Part shown: positions 8,326 through 18,686 of the stretch, piece after piece
Numbering within the stretch: position 1 is the first letter of the stretch
Layout of the letters: each line of letters begins with the position of its first letter
Origin: Alphaproteobacteria bacterium
GTDB taxonomy: Bacteria; Pseudomonadota; Alphaproteobacteria; TMED109
NCBI GenBank assembly: GCA_022825235.1
Contig: JAJDYI010000004.1
Coordinates: 62,001-126,000 of the forward strand
Length of the DNA stretch: 64,000 bases
Reading direction: 5' to 3'
Position numbers and translations under genes: made by a program
Notes under the pieces: model-generated
Told to the model about the DNA's origin: nothing
Databases searched by the model: none
Seen by the model: the letters and a program-made list of their open reading frames with translations, nothing else

Positions 8326-9336
8326 ATGGCATCGATTCGCTGGGGAGTTCTGGGCGTTGCGCGAATCGCGACGGAAAAGGTGATCCCGGCCATGCAGCAG
8401 GGGGAGCATTGTTCGGTCGAGGCCATTGCCTCGCGCGATCCTGCCCGGGCGCAGGCAGCGGCTGCCTCTTTGGGTATTCCGCGGAGCTACGGGAGCTATC
8501 AGGAGCTTCTCGAGGATCGAGCAATTGATGCGGTGTACAACCCCCTGCCGAATCATCTGCACGTGCCATGGACCATCCGGGCGCTTGAAGCTGGCAAGCA
8601 CGTTCTTTGTGAAAAACCGATTGCGCTGACGGCAGCCGAGGCGGCAACGCTAATCCAGGTCCGAGACCGTTGCGGCATGCAGGTTCAAGAAGCGTTCATG
8701 GTGCGCCATCATCCACAGTGGCTCCGGGTTCGAGAACTCGTCGCGTCCGGGCGCCTGGGTCAGGTGCGCGCCGTCCAGGGCATCTTCGCGTATTCCAATC
8801 ACGATCCCCTGGACATTCGTAACCAGCGGGAAATCGGCGGCGGGGGCGTCTATGATATTGGATGCTACCCTACTGTTATTTCAAGGTTTGTCTTTGATTC
8901 GGAGCCGACCCGCGTCAATGCTTTGATGGAACATGATCCCACCTTTGGCACGGATCGACTGGCGACCGCGATCTTGGAATTCCCCGACGGCCAAGCCAGC
9001 TTTATCTGCTCCACTCAGGTTGCGCGCCATCAGAGCCTCGCGATTCTTGGCACGGACGCATGGTTACGAGCGGAATTTCCATTTGTCATGGAGCCGGACC
9101 GGGTCTGCCGGCTCTTCATTGGTGGCGGTGATTATCCTGGTCCGGTCCCCGATGAAGTCATCGAGATTCCTCCAGTCGACCAGTACACCTGCCAAGGCGA
9201 GGCAGTTTCCCGTTGTCTGCTGGGCGGGCACCCGGTGCCATATCCGATTGAAAACGCTGTGGCGAACATGAGAGTCTTGGATGCCCTGTTCAAGTCCTCG
9301 CGGACCGGAGCGTGGGAACAGGTCGCCACGGCGTAG
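8326..9336 (+). CDS. Gfo/Idh/MocA family NAD(P)-dependent oxidoreductase
   Basis: Dehydrogenase of 336 residues with an N-terminal Rossmann fold (WGVLGVARIATEKVIPAM), the family motif CEKPIAL near residue 100 and a C-terminal alpha/beta domain containing GGGGVYDIGCYPT. The ATG at 8326 follows GGGAG at suitable distance; the ATG at 8299 lacks one. Close relatives act on sugars, inositols or dihydrodiols (1,5-anhydrofructose reductase and xylose dehydrogenase types). It is divergently placed from the enolase-superfamily dehydratase, so both may serve one sugar-acid pathway. Confidence 0.85.
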   Translation: MASIRWGVLGVARIATEKVIPAMQQGEHCSVEAIASRDPARAQAAAASLGIPRSYGSYQELLEDRAIDAVYNPLPNHLHVPWTIRALEAGKHVLCEKPIALTAAEAATLIQVRDRCGMQVQEAFMVRHHPQWLRVRELVASGRLGQVRAVQGIFAYSNHDPLDIRNQREIGGGGVYDIGCYPTVISRFVFDSEPTRVNALMEHDPTFGTDRLATAILEFPDGQASFICSTQVARHQSLAILGTDAWLRAEFPFVMEPDRVCRLFIGGGDYPGPVPDEVIEIPPVDQYTCQGEAVSRCLLGGHPVPYPIENAVANMRVLDALFKSSRTGAWEQVATA

Positions 9337-9457
9337 AATCCGCCCGGCAAGCCGCCGACCGCTCGGTAGATGCCGCCGGACTTCGTCGAAGTGCGAGGTA
9401 CTTGTCCTTTCTGGTGCCGAAGTCCGGGACGCGCGGCTGGCCGACTGACCGTTCAAG

Positions 9458-9473
9458 TGTTTCACGTGAAACA
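9458..9473. other. parS centromere-like site (left of mnmG)
   Basis: TGTTTCACGTGAAACA, a perfect 16-bp palindrome identical to the bacterial chromosomal parS consensus bound by ParB. It lies in the 213-base gap between the oxidoreductase and mnmG, 77 bases before the mnmG start. parS sites cluster near the replication origin in most bacteria. Confidence 0.9.
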
Positions 9474-9549
9474 TCGGCACGACTTGACTTGTGCGGGGAT
9501 TGCGGGAACGGTCGCTTCGGCAGGCGACTGACCGGCAGGTAGGAAGGCG

Positions 9550-11415
9550 ATGGGCACACGAGGCTACGACGTCTTGGTTGTTGGTGGCGGGCACGCAGGT
9601 TGCGAAGCGGCAGCGGCGGCTGCGCGCACGGGAGCCCGAACAGGCTTGGTGACTCACACGTTTTCCACTGTTGGCGCGATGTCCTGTAACCCGGCCTTCG
9701 GCGGCGTCGGAAAAGGCCACCTCATGCGGGAAGTGGATGCATTGGATGGATTGATTGCTCGTGCAGCGGATCAGGCCGGCATGCAATTCCGCGTTCTCAA
9801 TCGCAGTCGCGGGCCGGCCGTGCACGGACCCAGGTGCCAAGCGGACCGGAAGCTTTATCGAATCGCCATGCAGGAACTGCTTCGCGAACAGCCGAATCTC
9901 GAGGTAGTGGAAGGATCGGTGGAAGATCTGCTGCAAGACCGGGACCGGAGGGTGAGCGGGATTGTATTGGGCGATGGCCGTGAGCTCCGGGCGGGCTCCG
10001 TGGTCATTGCGACCGGAACCTTTCTGCGGGGCATGATCCACGTCGGGGAAACGCAAACGCCGGCCGGCCGTGCCGGCGAGGCACCGGCCACCCGGCTGGC
10101 TGAACGGCTGGCCGTATCTGGATTTCGGTTGGGTCGACTGAAGACCGGGACGCCGCCGCGTCTGGACGGCGCGACAATTCGCTGGGGTGAACTCGAGATA
10201 CAGGAGGGTGACCCTGTTCCGGAACCGCTGTCGCTCCTCACGGGGCGGATCGAGCGACCGCAGGTGCCATGCCATATCACCTGGACCAACGAGGCGGTGC
10301 ACCGATTGGTCCGCGCCAACCTGCATCGGACCCCGATGCACGCTGGCCGGATTGAGGGAAGCGGACCCAGGTACTGCCCCTCCATCGAGGACAAGGTCGT
10401 CCGCTTTGCCTCCCGTCCGCGGCACCAAGTCTTCCTCGAGCCCGAAGGCTACGATGATTCCACGGTCTACCCGAACGGAATCTCCACATCGTTGCCGGCC
10501 TCGGTCCAGGAAGACATGCTTTCACTGATCAAGGGGCTTGAGACCGTGCGGATGGTTCGCCCTGGGTACGCAATTGAATACGACTACGTCGACCCCAGAG
10601 AGCTCCTGCCGACGTTGGAGACCAAGCGGCTTCAAGGACTGTTCTTTGCCGGCCAGATCAATGGCACGACGGGTTACGAAGAGGCGGCCGCCCAAGGGGT
10701 GGTCGCGGGCATCAATGCGGCGGGTCAGGTAGGCGGCAAGCCGGCGTTCACGCTTGATAGGGCTGAGGCCTACATCGGGGTCCTGATCGACGATCTCACC
10801 ACTCGGGGCGCGCCCGAGCCCTACCGCATGCTGACATCCCGTTCGGAATACCGTTTGCACTTGCGGGCCGACAACGCCGATGAGCGGTTGACGCCGATGG
10901 GGGAAGCGGCCGGCGTCGTCGGAACCCGGCGAGCACGCGCGTTCGCCGAAAAGTCGGCAAAACTGACGGTAGCGCGTCGGTTGCTGGAGGAAACGCCGGT
11001 GCGTGCATCGTCGGCGCGGCGACACGGCATTGCCGCATCCGACGACGGGGGGCGTCGGTCTGCCATGCAGTACCTCGGATACGCCAATGTTACGCTCCCC
11101 AAGCTCTCGGAAATCTGCCCGCAACTCGATGCAATCGAGGCATCGCTGCACGGTATTCTGGAAGCCGATGCCCTGTACGCTCCCTACAAGGCCCGCCAGG
11201 ACGAAGATATTCGCGCCTACCGCCGCGACGCCGCAGTGCGATTGCCGGATATCATTGACTACGGTTCGGTAGGGGGCCTCTCCGCTGAAGCCACCGAGGC
11301 GTTGGAAGCGAGCCGTCCGTCGACGCTGGCATCAGCTGCCCGCCTGCCCGGAGTGACGCCGGCGGCCTTGACAGCGGTTGTGGCACACCTGAAGAAAATG
11401 CCTGCTCGCGCTTGA
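9550..11415 (+). CDS. mnmG: tRNA uridine-5-carboxymethylaminomethyl modification enzyme MnmG (GidA)
   Basis: FAD- and NADH-dependent partner of MnmE in wobble uridine modification. The 621 residues start with the dinucleotide-binding motif [12 protein letters not shown] and include [15 protein letters not shown], the redox-cysteine region [13 protein letters not shown], the FAD region [13 protein letters not shown] and a C-terminal helical domain that docks MnmE. A motif that usually reads GPAVRGPRAQADR is [13 protein letters not shown] here. The ATG follows GGAAGG. Perfect parS sites flank the gene on both sides. The usual downstream rsmG-parA-parB are absent. Confidence 0.96.
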   Translation: MGTRGYDVLVVGGGHAGCEAAAAAARTGARTGLVTHTFSTVGAMSCNPAFGGVGKGHLMREVDALDGLIARAADQAGMQFRVLNRSRGPAVHGPRCQADRKLYRIAMQELLREQPNLEVVEGSVEDLLQDRDRRVSGIVLGDGRELRAGSVVIATGTFLRGMIHVGETQTPAGRAGEAPATRLAERLAVSGFRLGRLKTGTPPRLDGATIRWGELEIQEGDPVPEPLSLLTGRIERPQVPCHITWTNEAVHRLVRANLHRTPMHAGRIEGSGPRYCPSIEDKVVRFASRPRHQVFLEPEGYDDSTVYPNGISTSLPASVQEDMLSLIKGLETVRMVRPGYAIEYDYVDPRELLPTLETKRLQGLFFAGQINGTTGYEEAAAQGVVAGINAAGQVGGKPAFTLDRAEAYIGVLIDDLTTRGAPEPYRMLTSRSEYRLHLRADNADERLTPMGEAAGVVGTRRARAFAEKSAKLTVARRLLEETPVRASSARRHGIAASDDGGRRSAMQYLGYANVTLPKLSEICPQLDAIEASLHGILEADALYAPYKARQDEDIRAYRRDAAVRLPDIIDYGSVGGLSAEATEALEASRPSTLASAARLPGVTPAALTAVVAHLKKMPARA

Positions 11416-11442
11416 GCGGCGAGACCCTCCTTAGTCGCCGGA

Positions 11443-11458
11443 TGTTTCACGTGAAACA
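11443..11458. other. parS centromere-like site (right of mnmG)
   Basis: Second perfect TGTTTCACGTGAAACA palindrome, 28 bases after the mnmG stop and 1,985 bases from the first site. A weak CGGCGA/TCGCCG hairpin (11417-11440) lies between the mnmG stop and this site. It is placed at the convergent end of mnmG and the metallo-beta-lactamase gene. Confidence 0.9.
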
Positions 11459-11476
11459 TTGACTCGAGACAACGGC

Positions 11477-12277
11477 CTACCGTCGGCTGGGATCAGCGTC
11501 TAGCCGGAAAACGATTCCGTTCAGGGAGTCGCTGTAGGCCGGATAGATCTTGGTCACCAGAGGATCATGGCCCGGAATAATGTGATCGGAGCTGTCGGCG
11601 AGCCTCGCTATCCGATCGTGTCCCGCCAGCATGTCAGCGACGGAAAAGACGATCGGGAAAGGCGCTGAACGTTCCATGTTTTCAAAGAAATGCGCGGCAT
11701 CGGACGCGAGTACGATCCATCCTCTCCGCGTTCGTACTCGAACGCACTGCAGGCCCATCGTGTGGCCGCCAAGCAGGTGCACAGAGACACCAGGGGCGAT
11801 TTCCCGATCGCCGTCATGAAACACGACTCTTCCTTGGAATGCCTTTCGGACCAAGTTGCACACGTGGTCTGGAGTGTATGGCGTAGCGAACGTCCGACGT
11901 GCCATGTGCGGGCCTGTTGCGAAGCGCATTTCGCGCTCCTGCAGGTGGAAGTTGGCCTCGCCGAAATGTTCGATCGTGCCGGCATGATCGTAGTGAAGAT
12001 GCGTGATGATGACGTCGCGAACCTTGGCACTGTCGACCCCGAGCATCGCCAGTCCGTCCCGGGGCGCCCTGTCCACGGTCCGGTGGCGTCGCCTGCCTTC
12101 GGCCTCGTCGAAGCCGACGTCCACCACAATTGAGCGTTCCTCGTTCCGTATGAGCCAGACGAAATAATCGAGGGGCATGTCTCCATCGTGAGGATCCGCC
12201 CCGATGAAGTTCTCGTGGCGTTTCCGTTTTGCATGTGTTCCGTACCGGATCGCGGTGACTTCCCAAGTGTCGCTCAT
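11477..12277 (-). CDS. Metallo-beta-lactamase-fold hydrolase, N-acyl homoserine lactonase-like
   Basis: Zinc hydrolase of 266 residues with the di-metal motif HLHYDHAG (residues 93-100), a later histidine in LLGGHTMG, aspartate in VLASDAAHF and the final histidine in IIPGHDP. This layout and length fit the AiiA/AttM lactonase group. Quorum-signal lactones are one possible substrate; other lactones or esters are equally possible. The ATG at 12277 gives the normal family start; the longer open frame to 12433 adds a low-complexity leader and is rejected. The next upstream gene, DUF2461, ends 34 bases before it on the same strand. Confidence 0.82.
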   Translation of the reverse strand: MSDTWEVTAIRYGTHAKRKRHENFIGADPHDGDMPLDYFVWLIRNEERSIVVDVGFDEAEGRRRHRTVDRAPRDGLAMLGVDSAKVRDVIITHLHYDHAGTIEHFGEANFHLQEREMRFATGPHMARRTFATPYTPDHVCNLVRKAFQGRVVFHDGDREIAPGVSVHLLGGHTMGLQCVRVRTRRGWIVLASDAAHFFENMERSAPFPIVFSVADMLAGHDRIARLADSSDHIIPGHDPLVTKIYPAYSDSLNGIVFRLDADPSRR

Positions 12278-12311
12278 GGTCAATGTTCCCGATAGTTCGG
12301 CTGCCACGCCC

Positions 12312-12998
12312 CTAGTACGGGACGCCGACGGCCCGCGATAGAAATCGAACGAAGTCGGAGCCCGTTTGCACGATAGTGACAAAGCGCTGGAAGAACTCGG
12401 GCTGAACAGCGAAGCTCTCGGTGAAGGTGGCAATCGCCACGAAGTCCTTGCGCTTGATGTCGTCGATCAATGGATGTTCGGGGTCGTAGCCTCGTGGCGG
12501 TCGTTTGAGAGAATGGCCCGAGAGTTCGAAGGTTGCCTGGAAGGAGGCGTCTGCCTTGACGGACATCCAGTCGTCGGTCCGGTCAACGATTGCGTCCCGA
12601 ACGCGACCAAGGGCGCGACTGTCGGGTCGCCAAAGGCCGCCGCCCGCAAAGCACACCCCGGGCTCCAGATGGAGGTAGAAGCCGGGTGCGTGGGCATCCT
12701 TGCCGGCGACGTGACGAAAGTGCGCACCAACATTGGTCTTGTAGGGCGTTTTGTCCTTGGAGAAACGCGTGTCCCGGTAGATCCGGAATAGCGAACCGCC
12801 ATGTGGGCGCGGGTCGGCACGGAAATGCGGGCTGATTTCGGAGAGCGGACCCGCGAACGCACCGATGAACGCGAGCATCGGGTCACGCACTTCGGAGTGG
12901 TAGCGTTCCTTGTTGGCCTCAAACCATGAGCGATCGTTGTTGGCCTTGAGCTCACGCAGGAAATCGAAGAGGGAACGGGGTATCTGGCTCGATGTCAT
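12312..12998 (-). CDS. DUF2461 (TIGR02453) family protein
   Basis: Conserved 228-residue protein of unknown biochemical function. The N-terminus IPRSLFDFLRELKANNDRSWFEANKERY and the internal GSLFRIYRDTRFSKDK...GAHFRH region are diagnostic of the TIGR02453 family. Start ATG at 12998 follows GGAAGAAA. No signal peptide or membrane segment is seen. It lies between the lactonase-like gene and DUF3422 on one strand, and that context does not suggest a pathway. Confidence 0.85.
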   Translation of the reverse strand: MTSSQIPRSLFDFLRELKANNDRSWFEANKERYHSEVRDPMLAFIGAFAGPLSEISPHFRADPRPHGGSLFRIYRDTRFSKDKTPYKTNVGAHFRHVAGKDAHAPGFYLHLEPGVCFAGGGLWRPDSRALGRVRDAIVDRTDDWMSVKADASFQATFELSGHSLKRPPRGYDPEHPLIDDIKRKDFVAIATFTESFAVQPEFFQRFVTIVQTGSDFVRFLSRAVGVPY

Positions 12999-13152
12999 GC
13001 GGTTTCTTCCGGTGGATCGTGCTTGACCGCAGCTGGCCGCGGGCCGCTCGAACGGGCGAGCGCGATGACGGCGTTTCTCGGCCCGTTAGAGTGATCATAG
13101 CATGAACTTATAGGGGCTATAGAGGAACCATCGCGTTTGTGGTCATATTGGG

Positions 13153-14460
13153 TCACCTGCGTTCCGAGACCCGCATTCGTAGTCGCCGGACCATCCACCA
13201 GACAACGCCAATGACCGGGACCGCAACCACCGCCTGAATTAGTGCCTCGTCGGCGTTCAGTTGCCGAGAAATCGGCGCCAGGATGTACCCCAGAAGACTG
13301 ACGGCGTAGTAGCTGATAGCAACAACCGACAGCCCCTCAACCATTTGTTGCAGCCGAAGTTGCAGGGCAGCTCGTCGATTCATGCTTTCGAGAAGCCCAC
13401 GATTTTGTGCTGCGATATTCACCTCGACGCGTGTGCGCAGCAGGGTGGCTGCCCGGGTCGCCCGCTGGGAGAGTTCGTCCAACCGACCTTTTGCGGAGCG
13501 GCAGGTTCGCATCGCCGGGTCGAAGCGCCGCAACATGAACTCCGCGAGAGTTTGCCGCCCCATGACTCGTTCTTCGCGCAGCGCACTGATCCGCTCGTGG
13601 ACGATGGCCGCATAGGCCTCGGCGGCGCCGAAACGAAATGCCGAGGAGGAAGACAGGGCCTCGATTTCTGCGGACATTTCGAGCAGCCGGTCGAGTGTTT
13701 GCGACTCCCCTCCTCCAGACGTCACCATGGTCCGGATCAGTGAGGACATTTCTCCATCGAGTTCGGCCACGCGGGCGGCCACCTGACGCGCCACCGGCAA
13801 GGTCAGCATCGCGATCGACTTGTAGGTCTCGATTTCCACCACGCGCTGGACGATCCGCCCCAAGCGTCGCGGACCAATATCCGATCGCACGAGGAGTGCG
13901 AATCGAACGTGCCCTGCCGGATCGATGCGGAAGTCGCTCGCGGCGATGGCCTGGCCGTCAATGACGCTGGACATGGCGAGGCTTTCGGGCACGAACCAGT
14001 CCCGCATGCGCGCATAGTCCGCTTCCGCCAATGTCGGCACCGTTTCGCCCCGCTCGACCCGGACCAGCACTGACGTGAGCACCTTTCCGGGAGCCTGGTT
14101 GAGCCAGTCAGGCGGAAATGTCGTTGCGACGGAGCCGGTAAACGGCACGCCGGCTACGCCCTCGGCGTAAATGGTGTAGCTCACGAATTCGGTATGTCGT
14201 TCCCACTTCAGCAGGCTGCGACCCAGTCGCCCCGAGAAGTGACTGCCGCCGGGGGGAGGATGGGCCGTGCCGTGGCGATCAAGCAGATCATGGAGATGCG
14301 CGCGGTCTGCTTCCTGGTCCCGATTTTCGGCCTGGTCGGGCTGTTTGATGGCCAGCACGACGGCGTGGCACGGAGCGTGCAATTCGGGGAAAGGACGGGC
14401 GTGCAACTCGTTTGACAGCGCGTAGCGCTGCGGGTGGTCTTCCAGCCTCGCTTCCGTCAT
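13153..14460 (-). CDS. DUF3422 family membrane protein
   Basis: 435-residue protein of the alphaproteobacterial DUF3422 family, recognised by its N-terminus (HPQRYALSNELHARPFPEL) and a central helical region with many arginines. Two C-terminal hydrophobic helices, about residues 380-400 (VVAISYYAVSLLGYIL) and 412-428 (AVVAVPVIGVVWWMV), suggest a cytoplasmic domain tethered to the inner membrane. The role is unknown; the arrangement resembles CorA-like or other tail-anchored helical proteins, but that is only a resemblance. Confidence 0.82.
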   Translation of the reverse strand: MTEARLEDHPQRYALSNELHARPFPELHAPCHAVVLAIKQPDQAENRDQEADRAHLHDLLDRHGTAHPPPGGSHFSGRLGRSLLKWERHTEFVSYTIYAEGVAGVPFTGSVATTFPPDWLNQAPGKVLTSVLVRVERGETVPTLAEADYARMRDWFVPESLAMSSVIDGQAIAASDFRIDPAGHVRFALLVRSDIGPRRLGRIVQRVVEIETYKSIAMLTLPVARQVAARVAELDGEMSSLIRTMVTSGGGESQTLDRLLEMSAEIEALSSSSAFRFGAAEAYAAIVHERISALREERVMGRQTLAEFMLRRFDPAMRTCRSAKGRLDELSQRATRAATLLRTRVEVNIAAQNRGLLESMNRRAALQLRLQQMVEGLSVVAISYYAVSLLGYILAPISRQLNADEALIQAVVAVPVIGVVWWMVRRLRMRVSERR

Positions 14461-14621
14461 CCGGCGTGCCCTTCTTCTGCGTCAGGACACACTACATTGC
14501 CGGGGCCTTCGGACGGAACTCGAACATCAAGACGGTGGAGGCAACCTGACAGGTGCCGCAGATGCTGCCGTGCGGGAGGCTGCCCCCGACACGGAACCCT
14601 CGGCGTGCATGGATGAACCGC

Positions 14622-15929
14622 TTACAGGATGAACCGGTTCAAATCACTCTGGTCGATTTCGTCGCTCAGGGTCTCGAGCACGAACGGCTCGTCGATGGTG
14701 ACCACCTCATCTGACCGATCGGTCGCCGAGAAACTCACGTCTTCAAGCAGCCGCTCGCAGATGGTATGGAGCCGGCGCGCACCAATATTTTCCACGGTGT
14801 GATTGGCTTCAGCCGCCAGTTTTGCCAAGGCTCTGATACCGTCTTCCCGGAACTCCAGTTTGACGCCGTCGGTCCCGAGCAGCGCCTCGTACTGCCGCGT
14901 CAAGCTGTTCTCCGGCTCGGTCAGAATGCGGACCAGATCCGCTTCAGTTAAAGCGTCGAGGCTCACCCGGATGGGGAGGCGGCCCTGCAGTTCGGGCAGC
15001 AGGTCCGACGGCTTGGCAAGGTGAAAGGCCCCGGAGGCGATGAACAGGATGTGGCCGGTTCGCACCTGACCGTGCTTGGTTGGTACCACCGTGCCCTCGA
15101 TCAGGGGCAGGAGATCGCGTTGCACACCTTCGCGGCTCACATCGGCCCCGGCCCGGTCCTCGGCACGCGTAATCTTGTCGATTTCGTCCAGGAACACGAT
15201 GCCGTTCTGTTCGACCGCCTCGATCGCCGTGCGGTGCAATTCATCGTCATCGATCAGGCGGTTGCTTTCTTCCTCGACCAGGACGTGATGGCTCTCGGCC
15301 ACGCTCATGCGACGCTTCTGCTTGACATTGCCGAACGACTTGCCGAGGAGCTCGCCAAGGTTGACCATGCCGACGTGCGTTCCCGGCACGCCGGGCAGTT
15401 CGAACGATGGCAGGTTTCCAGGGCCCTCGCTGACTTCGATTTCAATTTCCTGCTCATCAAGCTGACCGGACCGAAGCTTCTCGCGCATCTTCTGGCGGGT
15501 GTCGCGGGAGGCCGACGATCCGGCAAGCACATCGAGAACGCGCTTCTCGGCCGCCGCTTCGGCCCGCGTCGCGACCTCATGCTGCAGCCGTGTCCGCGTG
15601 ATCATGATCGCGCTTTCAACCAGGTCACGGATGATCGACTCGACATCACGGCCGACGTAACCGACCTCCGTGAACTTCGTCGCTTCCACCTTGATGAACG
15701 GAGCCTGCGCCAGCTTCGCAAGGCGACGCGCGATTTCGGTCTTGCCGACACCGGTCGGCCCCATCATCAGAATGTTCTTGGGCAGGATTTCGTCGCGCAG
15801 CGGTGGTTCAAGCTGCTGCCGGCGCCAGCGGTTCCGCAGCGCAATGGCCACGGACCGCTTGGCCGCGCGTTGCCCGATGATGAAACGGTCCAGTTCAGCG
15901 ACAATCTCGCGTGGTGTGAACGCGGTCAT
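14622..15929 (-). CDS. hslU: ATP-dependent protease ATPase subunit HslU
   Basis: AAA+ unfoldase of the HslUV (ClpYQ) protease; hexameric rings feed substrates to HslV. The 435 residues include the N-terminal [16 protein letters not shown], Walker [10 protein letters not shown], the pore motif GYVGRDVE, a central I domain, Walker [10 protein letters not shown], and the C-terminal tail ...SDLNRFIL that inserts into HslV. ATGA overlaps the hslV stop, so the two are translationally coupled. Confidence 0.96.
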   Translation of the reverse strand: MTAFTPREIVAELDRFIIGQRAAKRSVAIALRNRWRRQQLEPPLRDEILPKNILMMGPTGVGKTEIARRLAKLAQAPFIKVEATKFTEVGYVGRDVESIIRDLVESAIMITRTRLQHEVATRAEAAAEKRVLDVLAGSSASRDTRQKMREKLRSGQLDEQEIEIEVSEGPGNLPSFELPGVPGTHVGMVNLGELLGKSFGNVKQKRRMSVAESHHVLVEEESNRLIDDDELHRTAIEAVEQNGIVFLDEIDKITRAEDRAGADVSREGVQRDLLPLIEGTVVPTKHGQVRTGHILFIASGAFHLAKPSDLLPELQGRLPIRVSLDALTEADLVRILTEPENSLTRQYEALLGTDGVKLEFREDGIRALAKLAAEANHTVENIGARRLHTICERLLEDVSFSATDRSDEVVTIDEPFVLETLSDEIDQSDLNRFIL

Positions 15930-16495
15930 TGGCGAATGACTTCGACGGAAATCTGGGCGTTCGTGTAGATGCAGAGATCGGCGGCGACCGCCAGTGACCG
16001 CCGGGCAATGTCCTCGGCGGACAGCCCCTCGATCTGGCTCAGCGCGCGCGCTGCGGCCAAGGCAAAACCTCCCCCCGACCCGATCCCGATCAGACCGTCC
16101 GAAGGTTCCACGACATCACCTACGCCGGATACGAGCAAAGATACTTCCCGGTCCGCAACCGCCATGACGGCTTCGAGGCGGCGAAGGTAACGATCGGTTC
16201 GCCAGTCGCGTGCCAGTTCGACGCATGCCCGCATCAACTGGCTTGGATGCCGCTCGAGCTTCGCGTCCAGACGGTCGAAGAGGGTGAACGCGTCAGCTGT
16301 CGCGCCGGCAAATCCGGCCAGCACTGTCCCTCCCGCGAGGCGTCGCACTTTGCGTGCATTGGCTTTGATGACGGTGTCGCCCTGTGTGACCTGCCCGTCC
16401 CCGGCGATAACCACGGCCCCGGCCCGCCGGACCGACAGCACCGTCGTGCCGTGCCAGGGCGGCCTTTCGTCCGGTGTCCAAGGCATGGGCATCAT
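15926..16495 (-). CDS. hslV: ATP-dependent protease peptidase subunit HslV
   Basis: Threonine peptidase forming the dodecameric core of HslUV. The 189-residue precursor carries a 16-residue propeptide ending WHG, after which Thr17 (TTVLSVRR) becomes the N-terminal nucleophile. GDGQVT and [16 protein letters not shown] follow as expected. The ribosome site before the ATG is poor, so one of the following in-frame ATGs is possible. The gene begins 39 bases after atpF, so hslVU may be read from the F0 ATP synthase operon. Confidence 0.95.
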   Translation of the reverse strand: MMPMPWTPDERPPWHGTTVLSVRRAGAVVIAGDGQVTQGDTVIKANARKVRRLAGGTVLAGFAGATADAFTLFDRLDAKLERHPSQLMRACVELARDWRTDRYLRRLEAVMAVADREVSLLVSGVGDVVEPSDGLIGIGSGGGFALAAARALSQIEGLSAEDIARRSLAVAADLCIYTNAQISVEVIRQ

Positions 16496-16534
16496 TTGGG
16501 GCAGGGAACGGGCATCGTCAGCACCGCCGTGGCG

Positions 16535-17044
16535 TCATGCTTGCCGCTGCCGTAGTGATTCCCCAATGCCGTCCACGGTCTGCTGGATCAACATGGCCTG
16601 CATTTCTGGGGCGATGCGCTCGCGCAGGAGGCGAGTCGACGCTGCCAGGACCAGGTCGGCCACGCGCTCGCGGTACATCTGCCTCGCGGCCTCCTCCGAC
16701 CGGGCGATTTCTTCCGCGGCACGCGCGCGCATCCGCGACAGATGTGCCTGCAGACGCACATCTGATTCGGCAGCAATTTGCCCGGCAGCTTCTTGCGCCC
16801 GGGCCCGGATCTCGCTGGCTGTCTTCTCGGCGACTGCAGCCTCGTCGGTGTAGCGGTCGCGCAGGGACTGTGCCTCGGCGTGGAGCGCGGCGGCACTGTC
16901 CAATTCGTCACGGACTGCGGTTCGATGGGCATCCAGCACGCCGGCCAGCCTTCGCAGCAGCAGGCGACCGAAGCCACCCACGAACACGACGAAGGAAACC
17001 GCGACCCAAAATGACGGATCCTGCGACAATTCGGACCACGTCAT
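16535..17044 (-). CDS. atpF: F0F1 ATP synthase subunit b
   Basis: Peripheral stalk subunit of 169 residues: one N-terminal transmembrane helix (WVAVSFVVFVGGFGRLLL, about residues 12-30) followed by a long charged alanine-rich coiled coil. ATGA overlap with the preceding b' gene. The gene pair b'/b, instead of two copies of one b, is typical of alphaproteobacteria. Confidence 0.9.
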   Translation of the reverse strand: MTWSELSQDPSFWVAVSFVVFVGGFGRLLLRRLAGVLDAHRTAVRDELDSAAALHAEAQSLRDRYTDEAAVAEKTASEIRARAQEAAGQIAAESDVRLQAHLSRMRARAAEEIARSEEAARQMYRERVADLVLAASTRLLRERIAPEMQAMLIQQTVDGIGESLRQRQA

Positions 17045-17622
17045 GTCGCGTTCTCCCGGGCGGCTTGCGCCACAGCGCCGGACAGTGCGGCGTCGTCAAT
17101 TTGCACAGACGTCAAGGTGGCGGTGAGCGAGCGTGCCAGTTCCACCGCCGCGGCTTCGGCGTCCCGCAGTGCCGCCATGCGACTCGCCTCGATGCGCGCC
17201 TCCGCCTCTATCCGTTCGTTGTCCAGGGCCGTTTGCAGGCGCTGGGTCTCGGCCCTGAATGCGGTCGCCGCCCGATCGTGCGCCTCCCGGAGCAGCCGGT
17301 CATTCTCGGCCCGGGCGCCAGCGAGCGCCTCGCTGGCCCGGAGATGGGCTGCCTCCGCTTCCTTTCGAAGCTCGTCCGCCTGTTCCCGATCGACCCCGAT
17401 GCGCGTTTCCCGGGCTCTCAGGGTGGTCCTTACCTGTGGCAGCACGATCTGGCTGATCACGACGTAGAGAGCAGAGAACGTCACCACTAGCCAAAACACC
17501 TGGGACGCGAACGTCTCTACGCGCAGTTGCGGCATGTTGCTCTCTGCGAACGCCGCCGCGGGAATCAACGCGGTGCTCGCGAAAGCGCAGGCAGTGGAGA
17601 AATGGCGAGCCATGTGCAGCAA
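17041..17622 (-). CDS. atpF2: F0F1 ATP synthase subunit b'
   Basis: Second peripheral stalk subunit, 193 residues. Residues 1-28 look like a signal-type leader (AFASTALIPAAAFAES), as in some alphaproteobacterial b' proteins. MPQLRVETFASQVFWLVVTF then marks the b' transmembrane helix, and a long coiled coil follows. An alternative start at the internal MPQL methionine (17535) is possible. It begins seven bases after atpE. Confidence 0.88.
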   Translation of the reverse strand: MLHMARHFSTACAFASTALIPAAAFAESNMPQLRVETFASQVFWLVVTFSALYVVISQIVLPQVRTTLRARETRIGVDREQADELRKEAEAAHLRASEALAGARAENDRLLREAHDRAATAFRAETQRLQTALDNERIEAEARIEASRMAALRDAEAAAVELARSLTATLTSVQIDDAALSGAVAQAARENAT

Positions 17623-17629
17623 TTCGGAT

Positions 17630-17857
17630 TTAGACCGCGAATAGAATCAGGAACGCAATCAGAAGCGCAAACAGCGCGATTGCCTCCGTCAATGCGAAAC
17701 CCAGCAGCACGTTGCCAAAGACCTTGGGCGCGGCGGAGGGATTCCGGATGGCGGCAGAAACGTAGTTTCCGAAAATATTGCCGATGCCGATACCGGCTCC
17801 GGCGAGTGCGATGGTAGCGAGACCGGCGCCGATCAGCCTGGCAGCTTCTGTTTCCAC
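17630..17857 (-). CDS. atpE: F0F1 ATP synthase subunit c
   Basis: Rotor ring proteolipid of 75 residues with two hydrophobic hairpin helices. The first carries [12 protein letters not shown] and the loop [11 protein letters not shown]. The second carries the proton-binding glutamate in [17 protein letters not shown]. The start is GTG at 17857, with AAGGAT six bases upstream, giving [12 protein letters not shown]; a longer open frame to 17932 has no family support. A proton ring is likely, since the Na+-binding pattern is not evident. Confidence 0.94.
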   Translation of the reverse strand: METEAARLIGAGLATIALAGAGIGIGNIFGNYVSAAIRNPSAAPKVFGNVLLGFALTEAIALFALLIAFLILFAV

Positions 17858-17906
17858 GGGAAGATCCTTTCGGAGGTGAGGGTGAAGATGGAACGAGGCG
17901 AGGAAC

Positions 17907-18680
17907 CTAGTGGTGCAGGTCCAGCGCGTCACTCAGGTACAGGCAGCTCAGAACCGCGAAGACATACGCCTGAATGGCCGCCACCAGAAGTTCGAAGCCG
18001 GTGAGAGCCACGATCAGGATGACGGAGACGGGCGCCAGAAAACCGAGGCCGGCAGACAGCAAGAGGCCGGCAAAGCCTCCGAACACCTTGAGCATCGTGT
18101 GCCCGGCCATCATGTTGGCGAACAGCCGCAGAGACAGACTGACCGGCCGGACGAAATAGCTGATGATTTCGATCGGCACCATCAGGGGGATGAGTACGAC
18201 CGGCACGCCGGACGGGACAAAGAGCGACAGGAACCGGACCCCGTGCCGTGCCAGTCCGATGACGGTGACACCGACGAAGACCACCGCCGCCATGGCGAAC
18301 GTCACGGCGATATGGCTGGTGTAGGTGAAGCTGTATGGGATCATCCCGAGCAGGTTGCCGAACAGGATGAACAGGAACAGCGTGAAAATGAAAGGAAAGT
18401 AGCGGGCGCCCTGCGGCCCGACGTTGTCCTGCAGCATGTTGGCCACGAACTGGTAGGTCAGTTCGACGGCTGCCTGCCAGCGCCCCGGGATAATGGCGCG
18501 ACGGCGCATGCCCCCGCCGAAGACCACCGCGATGGTCGCGACTGCGATCAGCATCCACAGGGCCGAGTTCGTGAATGAGAGGTCTAGCCCCCCGATCTGA
18601 ATGGATTCGAGGGTGACGATCTCGAACTGCTCGAGTGGCCCGTGGGCAGCGCCACCATTCGCACTGTTGTCGGTTGCCAT
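17907..18680 (-). CDS. atpB: F0F1 ATP synthase subunit a
   Basis: Stator membrane subunit of 257 residues forming the proton half channels. It has several hydrophobic helices, the essential arginine in [12 protein letters not shown], and the C-terminal helix region [22 protein letters not shown]. It lies six bases after atpI and 49 before atpE in the usual alphaproteobacterial F0 order. Confidence 0.95.
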   Translation of the reverse strand: MATDNSANGGAAHGPLEQFEIVTLESIQIGGLDLSFTNSALWMLIAVATIAVVFGGGMRRRAIIPGRWQAAVELTYQFVANMLQDNVGPQGARYFPFIFTLFLFILFGNLLGMIPYSFTYTSHIAVTFAMAAVVFVGVTVIGLARHGVRFLSLFVPSGVPVVLIPLMVPIEIISYFVRPVSLSLRLFANMMAGHTMLKVFGGFAGLLLSAGLGFLAPVSVILIVALTGFELLVAAIQAYVFAVLSCLYLSDALDLHH

Positions 18681-18686
18681 CGAGCG

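Noticed and set aside
9064-10428. 454-codon open frame on the minus strand
   Set aside because: Runs antisense through the oxidoreductase end, a parS site and mnmG; no domain features.
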